In this document: piece after piece, positions 1 through 5,297 of the stretch | Position numbering within the stretch: position 1 is the stretch's first letter | Layout of the letters: every line of letters starts with the position of its first letter | NCBI GenBank assembly: GCA_030631915.1 | Contig: DAOVKF010000106.1 | Span: 1-5,297 of the forward strand | Length of the DNA stretch: 5,297 nucleotides | Source: Candidatus Omnitrophota bacterium | GTDB lineage: Bacteria; Omnitrophota; Gorgyraeia; Tantalellales; Tantalellaceae | Direction: 5' to 3' | Position numbers and translations under genes: made by a program | Notes under the pieces: generated by a model | What the model was told of the DNA's origin: nothing | Seen by the model: only the letters and a program-made list of their open reading frames with translations | The model's database searches: none

Positions 1-159
1 CGTTTAAACTTTATTTTTCCAGGCTCGGCCGCGTCGGAATTGTAGTAACGTGTGACGTACAAGCTTCTGTACGGAACACCCCGGAGCAGCCTCAGCGCGT
101 TGCAGGGTCAAGGGTGAAATGGGGGAGATAGGCGGGTGCGAAAAAAGGGGAGGAACGCA
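1..159. other. Leader upstream of gpmI, no identifiable gene
   Basis: No gene can be named here. One plus-strand frame is open from the window edge to a TAG at 129-131 and another to a TAG at 43-45. Either could be the tail of an upstream gene, but neither short peptide resembles a family I know. A 6-bp inverted repeat with a 6-nt loop lies at 56-61/68-73; it has no T-run after it, so it is not a convincing terminator. I found no convincing -35/-10 pair for gpmI, so gpmI may be read from a promoter outside the window. Confidence 0.4.
147..153 (+). promoter_or_regulatory. Ribosome binding site deciding the gpmI start
   Basis: GGGGAGG lies 6 nt before the ATG at 160, which is an ideal Shine-Dalgarno position. 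This favours ATG 160 over the in-frame GTG at 136. The GTG has its own purine-rich stretch (GGGGGAG, 121-127, 8 nt upstream), so it is not excluded. The eight residues that would be added from 136 are basic and are not part of the enzyme fold. Confidence 0.65.
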
Positions 160-1788
160 ATGCCGTTAGAATTGAAAAGACTTGCGGGCTTTACGCCTCG
201 CAAAGGTCCGCTGCTTCTTATGATCATGGACGGTGTCGGGCTGGGCAAGCGGGATGAGACGGACGGTGTATATTGCGCCAGGACCCCGTGTCTTGACCGC
301 CTGTTCCAAGAAGAGCTTTATACCGGGCTGCAGGCTCACGGTACCGCGGTCGGGCTCCCTTCAGATGAGGATATGGGCAACAGCGAGGTGGGGCATAACG
401 CCTTGGGCGCGGGCCGCGTGTTCGAGCAGGGGGCGAAAAGAGTTAATCAGGCCATTGAAAGCGGGGCGATATTCCGGTCGGATACATGGCGCGAACTCGT
501 AAAGAGAGCGGGCCGTAACCGCGGTTCATTCCATTTTATCGGCCTTTTGTCCGACGGTAATGTCCATTCGCATATAAGGCAGCTGTTCGCCATGATCGAA
601 CGCCTTGCCGGCGAGGGGATCGAACGCGTCCGGGTCCACGCCCTGCTTGACGGACGGGATGTCCCTGAAAGATCAGCGCTTACCTATATACGTCGGACCG
701 AAGAGCTTCTGCGCAAGATAAATTTCGCGGGAGGGCATGACTACCGGATAGCTTCCGGAGGAGGCCGCATGGTCACCACAATGGACCGTTATAACGCCGA
801 CTGGACCGTGGTGAAGCGTGGATGGGACGCGCATGTACTGGGCAGGGCGCGGACGTTCGCGTCGGCGGAAGAGGCCGTTGAGACATATTATAAAGAGGAT
901 CCGGACATAACGGATCAATATATGGCTCCGTTTGTCATTGCGGAGAACAGTGGACCGGTGGGGCGGATCATGGATGGTGATTCCGTCGTGTTCTTTAATT
1001 TCAGGGGCGACAGGGCCATCGAGATATCCAGGGCCTTTGACGAGAAGGATTTCACGGGATTTGACCGGGAGCGCCGCCCCGATGTCCTTTACGCGGGCAT
1101 GATGGAATACGACGGGGACCTTCATATCCCGTCCAATTATCTGGTCTCGCCTTCGGAGATAGACCGCACGGTCAGCGAGTATCTCTGTACCGCCGGTATT
1201 TCGATGTTCGCCGTTTCAGAAACACAAAAATTCGGGCATGTTACCTATTTCTGGAACGGCAACAAGTCAGGGTATGTGTGTAAGGACCTTGAGGAATATG
1301 ATGAGATACCTTCCGATAAAATACGGTTTGATAAAGCGCCGAAGATGAAAGCCCTGGAGATCGCGGACAGGGCCGATGAGCTGTTAAGGGGCGGCAGGTT
1401 CAGGTTCGGGCGCCTGAATTTCGCCAACGGCGACATGGTGGGTCATACCGCGGTCCCGCCGGCAATAATCACGGCGGTCGAGACAGTGGACCTTTGCGTC
1501 CAACGCCTTCTGGATACGGTCAGGGACCTGGGCGGCATAGCCCTTGTCACCGCGGACCACGGTAATTCCGATGAGATGTTCACCATAAAAGACGGGAAGA
1601 GGATACCGAAAACAGCGCACTCGCTCAATCCGGTCCCGTTCGTGATATTCGACCCGCGGTATAAAGGAGAATACAGGATGGCGAAGCTTGAAAGAAAAGG
1701 CCTTTCCAACGTGGCTTCGACCATCCTTAACCTTCTCGGCTTTGAAAAACCCGCTGACTACGACCCCTCGCTGATAACCTTCAATTAG
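160..1788 (+). CDS. gpmI: 2,3-bisphosphoglycerate-independent phosphoglycerate mutase
   Basis: A cytosolic glycolytic and gluconeogenic enzyme that interconverts 3- and 2-phosphoglycerate through a phosphoserine intermediate, using two Mn2+ ions. From ATG 160 it has 542 residues, somewhat longer than the roughly 510 of Bacillus-type enzymes. Visible active-site residues are D24 (MIMDGVG), nucleophile S75 (MGNSEVGH), H136 (SDGNVHSH), R166-D167 (DGRD), R203, R282 and R285 (FNFRGDR), K357, D425 and H429 (NGDMVGHT), D466-H467 (TADHGN) and H487 (TAHSLNPVP). These match the known phosphatase-domain and transferase-domain sets, so it should be active. Stretches such as GGRMVTTMDRY (201-211), YLVSPSEIDRT (327-337) and HVTYFWNGNKSGY (360-372) are typical of plant and trypanosomatid enzymes rather than Bacillus or E. 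coli forms. It stands alone, converging on tRNA-Leu with a 40-bp gap. Function is very secure; the start is less so (GTG at 136 gives 550 aa). Confidence 0.96.
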   Translation: MPLELKRLAGFTPRKGPLLLMIMDGVGLGKRDETDGVYCARTPCLDRLFQEELYTGLQAHGTAVGLPSDEDMGNSEVGHNALGAGRVFEQGAKRVNQAIESGAIFRSDTWRELVKRAGRNRGSFHFIGLLSDGNVHSHIRQLFAMIERLAGEGIERVRVHALLDGRDVPERSALTYIRRTEELLRKINFAGGHDYRIASGGGRMVTTMDRYNADWTVVKRGWDAHVLGRARTFASAEEAVETYYKEDPDITDQYMAPFVIAENSGPVGRIMDGDSVVFFNFRGDRAIEISRAFDEKDFTGFDRERRPDVLYAGMMEYDGDLHIPSNYLVSPSEIDRTVSEYLCTAGISMFAVSETQKFGHVTYFWNGNKSGYVCKDLEEYDEIPSDKIRFDKAPKMKALEIADRADELLRGGRFRFGRLNFANGDMVGHTAVPPAIITAVETVDLCVQRLLDTVRDLGGIALVTADHGNSDEMFTIKDGKRIPKTAHSLNPVPFVIFDPRYKGEYRMAKLERKGLSNVASTILNLLGFEKPADYDPSLITFN

Positions 1789-1828
1789 GGGACAGGCCTC
1801 AAGGAGGGGCACACCTTAAGTAAAGAAA

Positions 1829-1915
1829 TGGTGCCGGAGGTGGGAGTCGAACCCACACGGAGTTTCCCCCATTGGATTTTGAGTCCAACGCGTCTGCCAA
1901 TTTCACCACTCCGGC
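1829..1915 (-). tRNA. tRNA-Leu, anticodon CAA
   Basis: An 87-nt tRNA including an encoded CCA end (1829-1831). Read on the minus strand, the acceptor stem GCCGGAG pairs fully with CTCCGGC, followed by discriminator A, as expected for leucine. The D arm has a 3-bp stem. The anticodon arm is TTGGA/TCCAA around loop CTCAAAA, giving anticodon CAA (bases 1879-1881), which reads UUG. The variable region is 15 nt long and can form a short stem, marking a class II tRNA. The T arm is GTGGG-TTCGACT-CCCAC. It converges on gpmI. A U-rich stretch follows the 3' end on its own strand, but I see no clear terminator hairpin. Confidence 0.97.
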
Positions 1916-1935
1916 CTTTGTTTCGATCAGACACG

Positions 1936-1964
1936 ATTTTATTATCCGCATGGCTAATAGTCAA
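1936..1964 (-). promoter_or_regulatory. Promoter of tRNA-Leu
   Basis: On the minus strand, TTGACT (1964-1959) and TAAAAT (1941-1936) are separated by exactly 17 nt. Each box matches the sigma70 consensus at five of six bases. The -10 box ends 20 nt before the mature tRNA 5' end, a normal leader length for a tRNA trimmed by RNase P. Confidence 0.8.
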
Positions 1965-2029
1965 GCTCTTTTCAGTTAAAAGGTCCACCTGGCTCTTGCG
2001 CGCAGCAGCCTCCATCTTCAGCTTTTTGA

Positions 2030-2058
2030 TTGACATACCATTATCGCGATGTTATATT
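2030..2058 (+). promoter_or_regulatory. Promoter of tRNA-Ala
   Basis: TTGACA (2030-2035), a perfect -35 box, is followed after 17 nt by TATATT (2053-2058), five of six matches to TATAAT. The predicted start near 2065 lies about 13 nt before the mature tRNA. It points away from the tRNA-Leu promoter, with 65 bp between the two -35 boxes. No repeat or operator-like sequence was recognised in that gap. Confidence 0.85.
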
Positions 2059-2077
2059 ATTTTTTCATTTAAGGTGC

Positions 2078-2153
2078 GGGGCTGTAGCTCAGCTGGAAGA
2101 GCGCGTGCATGGCATGCATGAGGTCAGGGGTTCGAGCCCCCTCAGCTCCACCA
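2078..2153 (+). tRNA. tRNA-Ala, anticodon GGC
   Basis: A 76-nt tRNA with an encoded CCA (2151-2153). The acceptor stem GGGGCTG/CAGCTCC contains G3-U70, the wobble pair that identifies alanine tRNAs, with discriminator A at 2150. The D stem is GCTC/GAGC. The anticodon stem is CGTGC/GCATG around loop ATGGCAT, giving anticodon GGC at 2111-2113, which reads GCC and GCU. The T arm is AGGGG-TTCGAGC-CCCCT. It is transcribed toward speD, whose start is 102 bp downstream. Confidence 0.98.
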
Positions 2154-2174
2154 TGGTCTGACGTCGGCAGGAAG

Positions 2175-2222
2175 GATAGTGGCGGGTTTTTTTGACTCTG
2201 TTTTTTGAAACCCGCTATTATC
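2175..2222 (+). repeat. Long inverted repeat between tRNA-Ala and speD
   Basis: Arms 2175-2189 and 2208-2222 form a 15-bp stem in plus-strand RNA with an 18-nt loop containing two T-runs. The core is GCGGGTTT/AAACCCGC. Two of the 15 pairs (2181-2216 and 2179-2218) are G-U, so the hairpin is stronger in plus-strand RNA than in the opposite strand. It begins 21 nt after the tRNA and could act as its 3' processing or termination signal, though no T-run follows the stem. It also overlaps the speD promoter completely. Confidence 0.65.
2192..2221 (+). promoter_or_regulatory. Probable promoter of the speD-speB-leuS cluster
   Basis: TTGACT (2192-2197) and TATTAT (2216-2221) each match the sigma70 consensus at five of six bases, with an 18-nt spacer. 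The predicted start near 2228 gives a short leader of about 27 nt that carries the speD ribosome binding site. The -35 box lies in the loop and the -10 box in the right arm of the inverted repeat at 2175-2222. Confidence 0.65.
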
Positions 2223-2243
2223 GGGGACGAGTCATTTGAAAAT

Positions 2244-2247
2244 GGAG
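2244..2247 (+). promoter_or_regulatory. speD ribosome binding site
   Basis: GGAG lies 7 nt before the ATG at 2255. The next in-frame ATG (2294) has no comparable site, which supports 2255 as the start. Confidence 0.7.
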
Positions 2248-2254
2248 ACGAAAG

Positions 2255-2671
2255 ATGATCGAGAACAGAAGAGAAAATTTCGGCCCGCATTTAATGCTTG
2301 ATCTGACACAGTGCAACACGGACAAGCTCAGGGATTGCAACTTCGTATTTGACGTTTTGAGTGATCTGCCGGAGAAGATAGGCATGACCAGGATCACCCA
2401 GCCTTATGTCTTTCCGTACAGCGGTCTTGTCCCTGAAGATAAAGGTATCACGGGAACAGTGATCATCGCTGAAAGCCATATTTCCATACATACCTTCCAG
2501 GAGAAAGACTATTGTTTTGTGGACGTCTTTTCCTGCAAGGATTTTGACGTGGATTTTGCCGCCCGGTACCTGATAAACGCCTTTGAATCCGGAAAATTTG
2601 AGAAGTATATCGTGCAGAGAGGCAGGGATTTTGTCAGACATAAACGGCCTGAGACGGCCGGGGCCGCGTGA
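2255..2671 (+). CDS. speD: SpeD-family pyruvoyl decarboxylase: AdoMet decarboxylase or L-arginine decarboxylase
   Basis: A 138-residue proenzyme of the prokaryotic S-adenosylmethionine decarboxylase family. Such proteins cut themselves at a Glu-Ser bond, turning the serine into a pyruvoyl cofactor. Here the bond is E73-S74 in IIAESHISIHTF, giving a beta chain of 73 residues and an alpha chain starting at 74. H79 and C94 (VDVFSCK) sit at +5 and +20 from the serine, exactly as in Thermotoga SpeD (S63, H68, C83), so the processing and catalytic residues are intact. The segment before the cleavage site (about 50-67, FPYSGLVPEDKGITG) is some seven residues longer than in textbook class 1B enzymes. 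The next gene, 35 bp away, is agmatinase, not spermidine synthase. Some SpeD homologues are known to decarboxylate arginine or ornithine instead of AdoMet, and this context fits arginine. Family assignment is certain; substrate is not. The symbol denotes family only. Confidence 0.9.
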   Translation: MIENRRENFGPHLMLDLTQCNTDKLRDCNFVFDVLSDLPEKIGMTRITQPYVFPYSGLVPEDKGITGTVIIAESHISIHTFQEKDYCFVDVFSCKDFDVDFAARYLINAFESGKFEKYIVQRGRDFVRHKRPETAGAA

Positions 2672-2674
2672 TCC

Positions 2675-2688
2675 CGGTCTAAAGACCG
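2675..2688 (+). repeat. Small hairpin in the speD-speB gap
   Basis: CGGTCT-AA-AGACCG is a perfect inverted repeat that could form a 5-bp stem with a 4-nt loop. It starts 3 nt after the speD stop and ends 18 nt before the speB ATG. No T-run follows, so it is not an intrinsic terminator. It could affect mRNA stability or speB translation, but it is short enough to be chance. Confidence 0.4.
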
Positions 2689-2706
2689 CATAGACCTCAT
2701 CGGACA

Positions 2707-3579
2707 ATGGGACAGAATAGAGATTTTGCAGCCCTGGAGGAAAGATTTACCGCCCGGGATACGTCCCGCATAGCCATCCTGCCGATCCCTTATGAAAAGA
2801 CAAGCACCTGGATCAAAGGGGCCGAAAAAGGCCCCTTTGCTCTCCTTGAGGCGTCTTTGGCCCTGGAGCTTTATGACATAGAAACGGATACGGAAGTTTA
2901 CAGGCGCGGTATTCATACATGCTCCCCCCTGGTCACGGACCTTCCTCCGGAAAGCATGGCGCGGGAGGTCGAGAAAAGTGTTTCAGAGTTGCTGGATGCC
3001 GGTAAGTTTGTTGTATCCATCGGCGGTGAACATTCCGTCAGTATAGGCGCGGTAAAGGCGCATTCCTCGAGCGTAAAAGACATGTGTGTGCTGCAGCTGG
3101 ATGCCCATGCTGATCTCCGTGACGAGTACGAAGGCACGAGGTTCAACCATGCCTGTGTGATGGCTCGCGTAACCGAGTTTTGTCCGGCCGTGCATGTCGG
3201 GATACGAGGCATATGTCTGGAAGAGAAAGATAAGTTAGAACCGGAAAACGTTTTTTTTGCGAAAGATATTGCCGGGAACAGCGGCTGGGTGGATCCGGCA
3301 GTGGACAGGCTTTCGCCCAACGTGTATGTGACAATAGACCTCGATGTATTCGACCCTTCCATAATGCCGTCAACAGGGACGCCGGAGCCGGGCGGGTTAA
3401 GCTGGTACGGCGTATTGGCGCTTTTACGGAAGGTCGCCGAGAGAAAGAATGTCGTTGGTTTTGACTGCGTGGAGCTCTGTCCCGACAGGACGAACAGGGC
3501 GCCTGATTTCACGGCCGCGAAGCTGGTATACAAGTTCCTGAGCTATATATTCGCCGATCGGAACCGGGGGAAAGGATAA
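2707..3579 (+). CDS. speB: Agmatinase (agmatine ureohydrolase)
   Basis: A 290-residue cytosolic ureohydrolase that hydrolyses agmatine to putrescine and urea with a binuclear Mn2+ centre. All six metal ligands of the arginase/agmatinase family are visible: H109 (SIGGEHSVS), D132, H134 and D136 (LDAHADLRDEY), and D211 and D213 (TIDLDVFDPS). The signature continues with PSTGTPEPGGLSWYG (221-235), and the C-terminal GFDCVELCP and NRAPDFTAAKLVYK blocks are typical of the family. Length is normal. Agmatinase is preferred over arginase from overall resemblance to SpeB-type sequences such as FNHACVM (146-152) and from the decarboxylase gene upstream; guanidinobutyrase or another amidinohydrolase cannot be ruled out. 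The start has only a weak site (CGGA just before the ATG), so translation may depend on speD. No upstream in-frame start exists before a stop. Its stop overlaps the leuS start. Confidence 0.93.
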   Translation: MGQNRDFAALEERFTARDTSRIAILPIPYEKTSTWIKGAEKGPFALLEASLALELYDIETDTEVYRRGIHTCSPLVTDLPPESMAREVEKSVSELLDAGKFVVSIGGEHSVSIGAVKAHSSSVKDMCVLQLDAHADLRDEYEGTRFNHACVMARVTEFCPAVHVGIRGICLEEKDKLEPENVFFAKDIAGNSGWVDPAVDRLSPNVYVTIDLDVFDPSIMPSTGTPEPGGLSWYGVLALLRKVAERKNVVGFDCVELCPDRTNRAPDFTAAKLVYKFLSYIFADRNRGKG

Positions 3580-5297
3580 TGGCGGCGTACAAATTCGATG
3601 AGATAGAGAAAAAGTGGCAGAAGAAGTGGCGGGACAGCGGACTTTTTAAAGTCGACGTAAAAGACCATTCTGACAAGTATTACTGCCTCATGATGTTCCC
3701 TTACCCTTCAGCGGCATTGCATGTGGGACATGGGAGGAATTATATTATCGGCGATGTTGTGGCCAGGTACAAGATGATGAAAGGGTTCAACGTGCTTACG
3801 CCAATGGGCTGGGACGCTTTCGGTCTGCCGGCCGAGAACGCCGCTCTCAAGAGCGGGAAACACCCGAAAGAATCCACGATGGAGAACATATCGACGATGA
3901 AACGCCAGCTTGACTCATGGGGAGCGGGGTACGACTGGAGCCGTGAGGTGAATTCGTGCGAGCCTGAATATTATAGATGGACGCAATGGATATTTCTCAA
4001 GCTGTACGAGAAAGGCCTGGCATACAGGAAAAAGGCTTTTGTCAACTGGTGCCCGTCGTGCAATACGGTCCTCGCGAATGAGCAGGTCATTAACGGCGCA
4101 TGCGAAAGGTGCGACAGCGCTGTGGAACAGAAACAGCTTAAACAGTGGTTTTTCCGGATCACGGAGTACGCGCAGCGGCTTCTGGACGACTTGGGAAAGC
4201 TCAATGAATGGCCGGAAAAGGTCAGGACAATGCAGAGGAACTGGATCGGCCGGTCCGAAGGCGTGAGCATCGATTTTCCGGTCGCTGGTTCGGATAAAAA
4301 GCTGGCCTGCTTCACGACGCGCGTGGACACTATCTACGGCTGTACCTATATGGTCCTGGCGGCCGAGCATCCCATGGTCGAGGAGCTGATCGCAGGTAAC
4401 CCCGGCAGGGACAGGATCATGGAGTTCGTCAGGGAAGTGCGCAAAGAGTCCGTGATGGACAGGGCCCGGGCGGAAGCGGAGAAGAAGGGGATGTTCACGG
4501 GCAGGTACGTGATCAACCGGATAAACGGCAGGAAGATACCGCTCTGGATAGCCGATTACGTGCTTATGGAATACGGCACCGGCGCGGTCATGGCCGTTCC
4601 CGCGCATGATCAGCGCGATTTCGAGTTCGCTAAAAAGTATAAGTTGCCCGTTGAGGTGGTAATAGACGATCCCACGGATCCGCTGTCAGCGGAAAACATG
4701 GAAGCCGCGTTCGAGGATGAAGGCGTTCTTACCGGATCGGGCCGGTTTGACGGTATCCCGAGCGCTGAGGCAAAAGAGAAAATAGCCGCTCACATGGAAA
4801 AAGAGGGGATCGGCGGAAGGTCCGTTCATTTCAGGCTGAGGGACTGGCTGATATCAAGGCAAAGGTACTGGGGCGCTCCTATCCCGGTGGTGTATTGCGA
4901 CAGGTGCGGTGTTGTTCCCGTGCCCGAAGCAGAGTTGCCGGTGATACTGCCTGAAGGGGTGGAGTTCCGTCCCACCGGGGAATCGCCTTTGAAAAGGGCC
5001 GGTGATTTCGTGGACACGGACTGCCCTTCCTGCGGCGCACGCGCCAGGCGTGAGATAGATACCATGGACACGTTCGTCGATTCAAGCTGGTATTTCCTGA
5101 GATATATTTCCCCTGGATCGAGGGACCGGCCTTTTGACCCGGACGATGTCAACAGATGGCTCCCTGTCGATCAGTATATCGGCGGGGTGGAGCACGCCAT
5201 ACTGCACCTTTTGTATGCCAGGTTCATTGCCAAGGTCCTGAACGATATGGGTTACATCGCGTTCGACGAACCGTTCAAATGTCTTTTTACCCAGGGC
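3579..5297 (+). CDS. leuS: Leucyl-tRNA synthetase, 3' end beyond window
   Basis: A class I aminoacyl-tRNA synthetase that charges tRNA-Leu. The frame stays open for 573 codons to the last base, about two thirds of a bacterial LeuRS. Visible parts are the HIGH-type signature HVGH (48-51, in PYPSAALHVGHGRNY), the GWDAFGLPAENAA block (78-90), a zinc knuckle with C158, C161, C175 and C178, and the CP1 editing domain (about 225-415) with the threonine-rich FTTRVDTIYG (245-254) and AVPAHDQRDFEFA (339-351). After it come DWLISRQRYWGAPIP (422-436), a second cysteine set (C440, C443, C482, C485), DTMDTFVDSSWYFLRY (494-509) and GGVEHAILHLLYARF (535-549). The KMSKS loop, anticodon-binding domain and C-terminal domain lie outside. 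Val249 replaces the more usual proline of TTRPDT. The ATG shares its A with the speB stop (TAATG), and the purine-rich GGGGGAAAGG at 3566-3575 can serve as ribosome binding site, so translation is probably coupled to speB. Confidence 0.97.
   Translation, partial: MAAYKFDEIEKKWQKKWRDSGLFKVDVKDHSDKYYCLMMFPYPSAALHVGHGRNYIIGDVVARYKMMKGFNVLTPMGWDAFGLPAENAALKSGKHPKESTMENISTMKRQLDSWGAGYDWSREVNSCEPEYYRWTQWIFLKLYEKGLAYRKKAFVNWCPSCNTVLANEQVINGACERCDSAVEQKQLKQWFFRITEYAQRLLDDLGKLNEWPEKVRTMQRNWIGRSEGVSIDFPVAGSDKKLACFTTRVDTIYGCTYMVLAAEHPMVEELIAGNPGRDRIMEFVREVRKESVMDRARAEAEKKGMFTGRYVINRINGRKIPLWIADYVLMEYGTGAVMAVPAHDQRDFEFAKKYKLPVEVVIDDPTDPLSAENMEAAFEDEGVLTGSGRFDGIPSAEAKEKIAAHMEKEGIGGRSVHFRLRDWLISRQRYWGAPIPVVYCDRCGVVPVPEAELPVILPEGVEFRPTGESPLKRAGDFVDTDCPSCGARARREIDTMDTFVDSSWYFLRYISPGSRDRPFDPDDVNRWLPVDQYIGGVEHAILHLLYARFIAKVLNDMGYIAFDEPFKCLFTQG

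Noticed and set aside
56..73. Inverted repeat CGTACA/TGTACG as a terminator of an upstream gene
   Set aside because: The stem is only 6 bp and no T-run follows; there is no identified upstream gene end to support it.
1785..2036. An 83-codon minus-strand open frame across tRNA-Leu
   Set aside because: It covers the whole tRNA gene and its promoter; phrases such as SGEIGRRVGLK are familiar translation artefacts of tRNA sequence.
2104..2120. Near-palindromic TGCATGGCATGCA sequence as a protein-binding site
   Set aside because: It is fully explained as the anticodon stem and loop of tRNA-Ala.
1828..2121. A 97-codon plus-strand open frame beginning at ATG 1828, about 20 nt after an AAGGAGG sequence (1801-1807)
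   Set aside because: It reads antisense through tRNA-Leu and into tRNA-Ala, the spacing from the AAGGAGG is far too long, and the peptide resembles no family. The AAGGAGG is best taken as chance in the gpmI-tRNA gap.
2069..2290. A 73-codon minus-strand open frame over tRNA-Ala and the speD start
   Set aside because: Its GGAEGARTPDL-like segment is a known spurious translation of the antisense of tRNA genes, and it overlaps the speD promoter and start.
2913..3533. A 206-codon minus-strand open frame inside speB
   Set aside because: It lies entirely opposite a gene with full agmatinase motifs, has a serine-rich low-information sequence, and shows no recognisable domain.
3915..4607. A 230-codon minus-strand open frame inside leuS
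   Set aside because: It is antisense to the editing-domain region of leuS, whose frame is uninterrupted and motif-rich; the peptide has no recognisable domain.
1..5297. CRISPR array, insertion sequence, integrase or attachment site at the tRNA genes
   Set aside because: No regularly spaced repeats, transposase or integrase motifs, or duplicated tRNA 3' ends were seen; both tRNAs are flanked by ordinary housekeeping genes.

Overview
This is a compact, gene-dense bacterial segment. Bacterial identity is shown by three sigma70-type promoters (TTGACA/TTGACT boxes with 17-18 nt spacers), Shine-Dalgarno sites, tRNAs that encode their own CCA end, and a bacterial leucyl-tRNA synthetase. Coding DNA is moderately GC-rich by eye and intergenic gaps are short. 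The gene set would suit an uncultivated or anaerobic lineage such as Omnitrophota or a deltaproteobacterial group, but that is a weak inference and no marker in the window settles it.

Layout. Bases 1-159 are a leader with no gene I can name. A cofactor-independent phosphoglycerate mutase (gpmI, 160-1788, +) has all the expected metal and catalytic residues and resembles the plant/trypanosomatid form of the enzyme. Between 1789 and 2254 lie two divergently transcribed tRNA genes, tRNA-Leu(CAA) on the minus strand and tRNA-Ala(GGC) on the plus strand, each with its own near-consensus promoter. From 2255 to the window end is a plus-strand cluster: a SpeD-family pyruvoyl decarboxylase, an agmatinase (speB), and leuS, which is cut off by the window end after 573 codons. 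speB and leuS overlap by one base (TAATG). The cluster has a good promoter of its own, placed inside a long inverted repeat just after tRNA-Ala.

How the genes fit together. The most interesting point is the SpeD-SpeB pair. SpeD is normally annotated as S-adenosylmethionine decarboxylase, which works with spermidine synthase (SpeE). Here its partner is agmatinase, and no speE is visible. Some SpeD homologues are known to have become pyruvoyl-dependent L-arginine or L-ornithine decarboxylases. An arginine decarboxylase followed by agmatinase would be a complete two-step route, arginine to agmatine to putrescine plus urea, encoded by two adjacent genes. This SpeD also has a longer segment before the self-cleavage site than textbook class 1B enzymes. 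The function is therefore best left as 'AdoMet decarboxylase or arginine decarboxylase', with the context favouring the second. The other genes are ordinary housekeeping functions (glycolysis, tRNA, aminoacylation).
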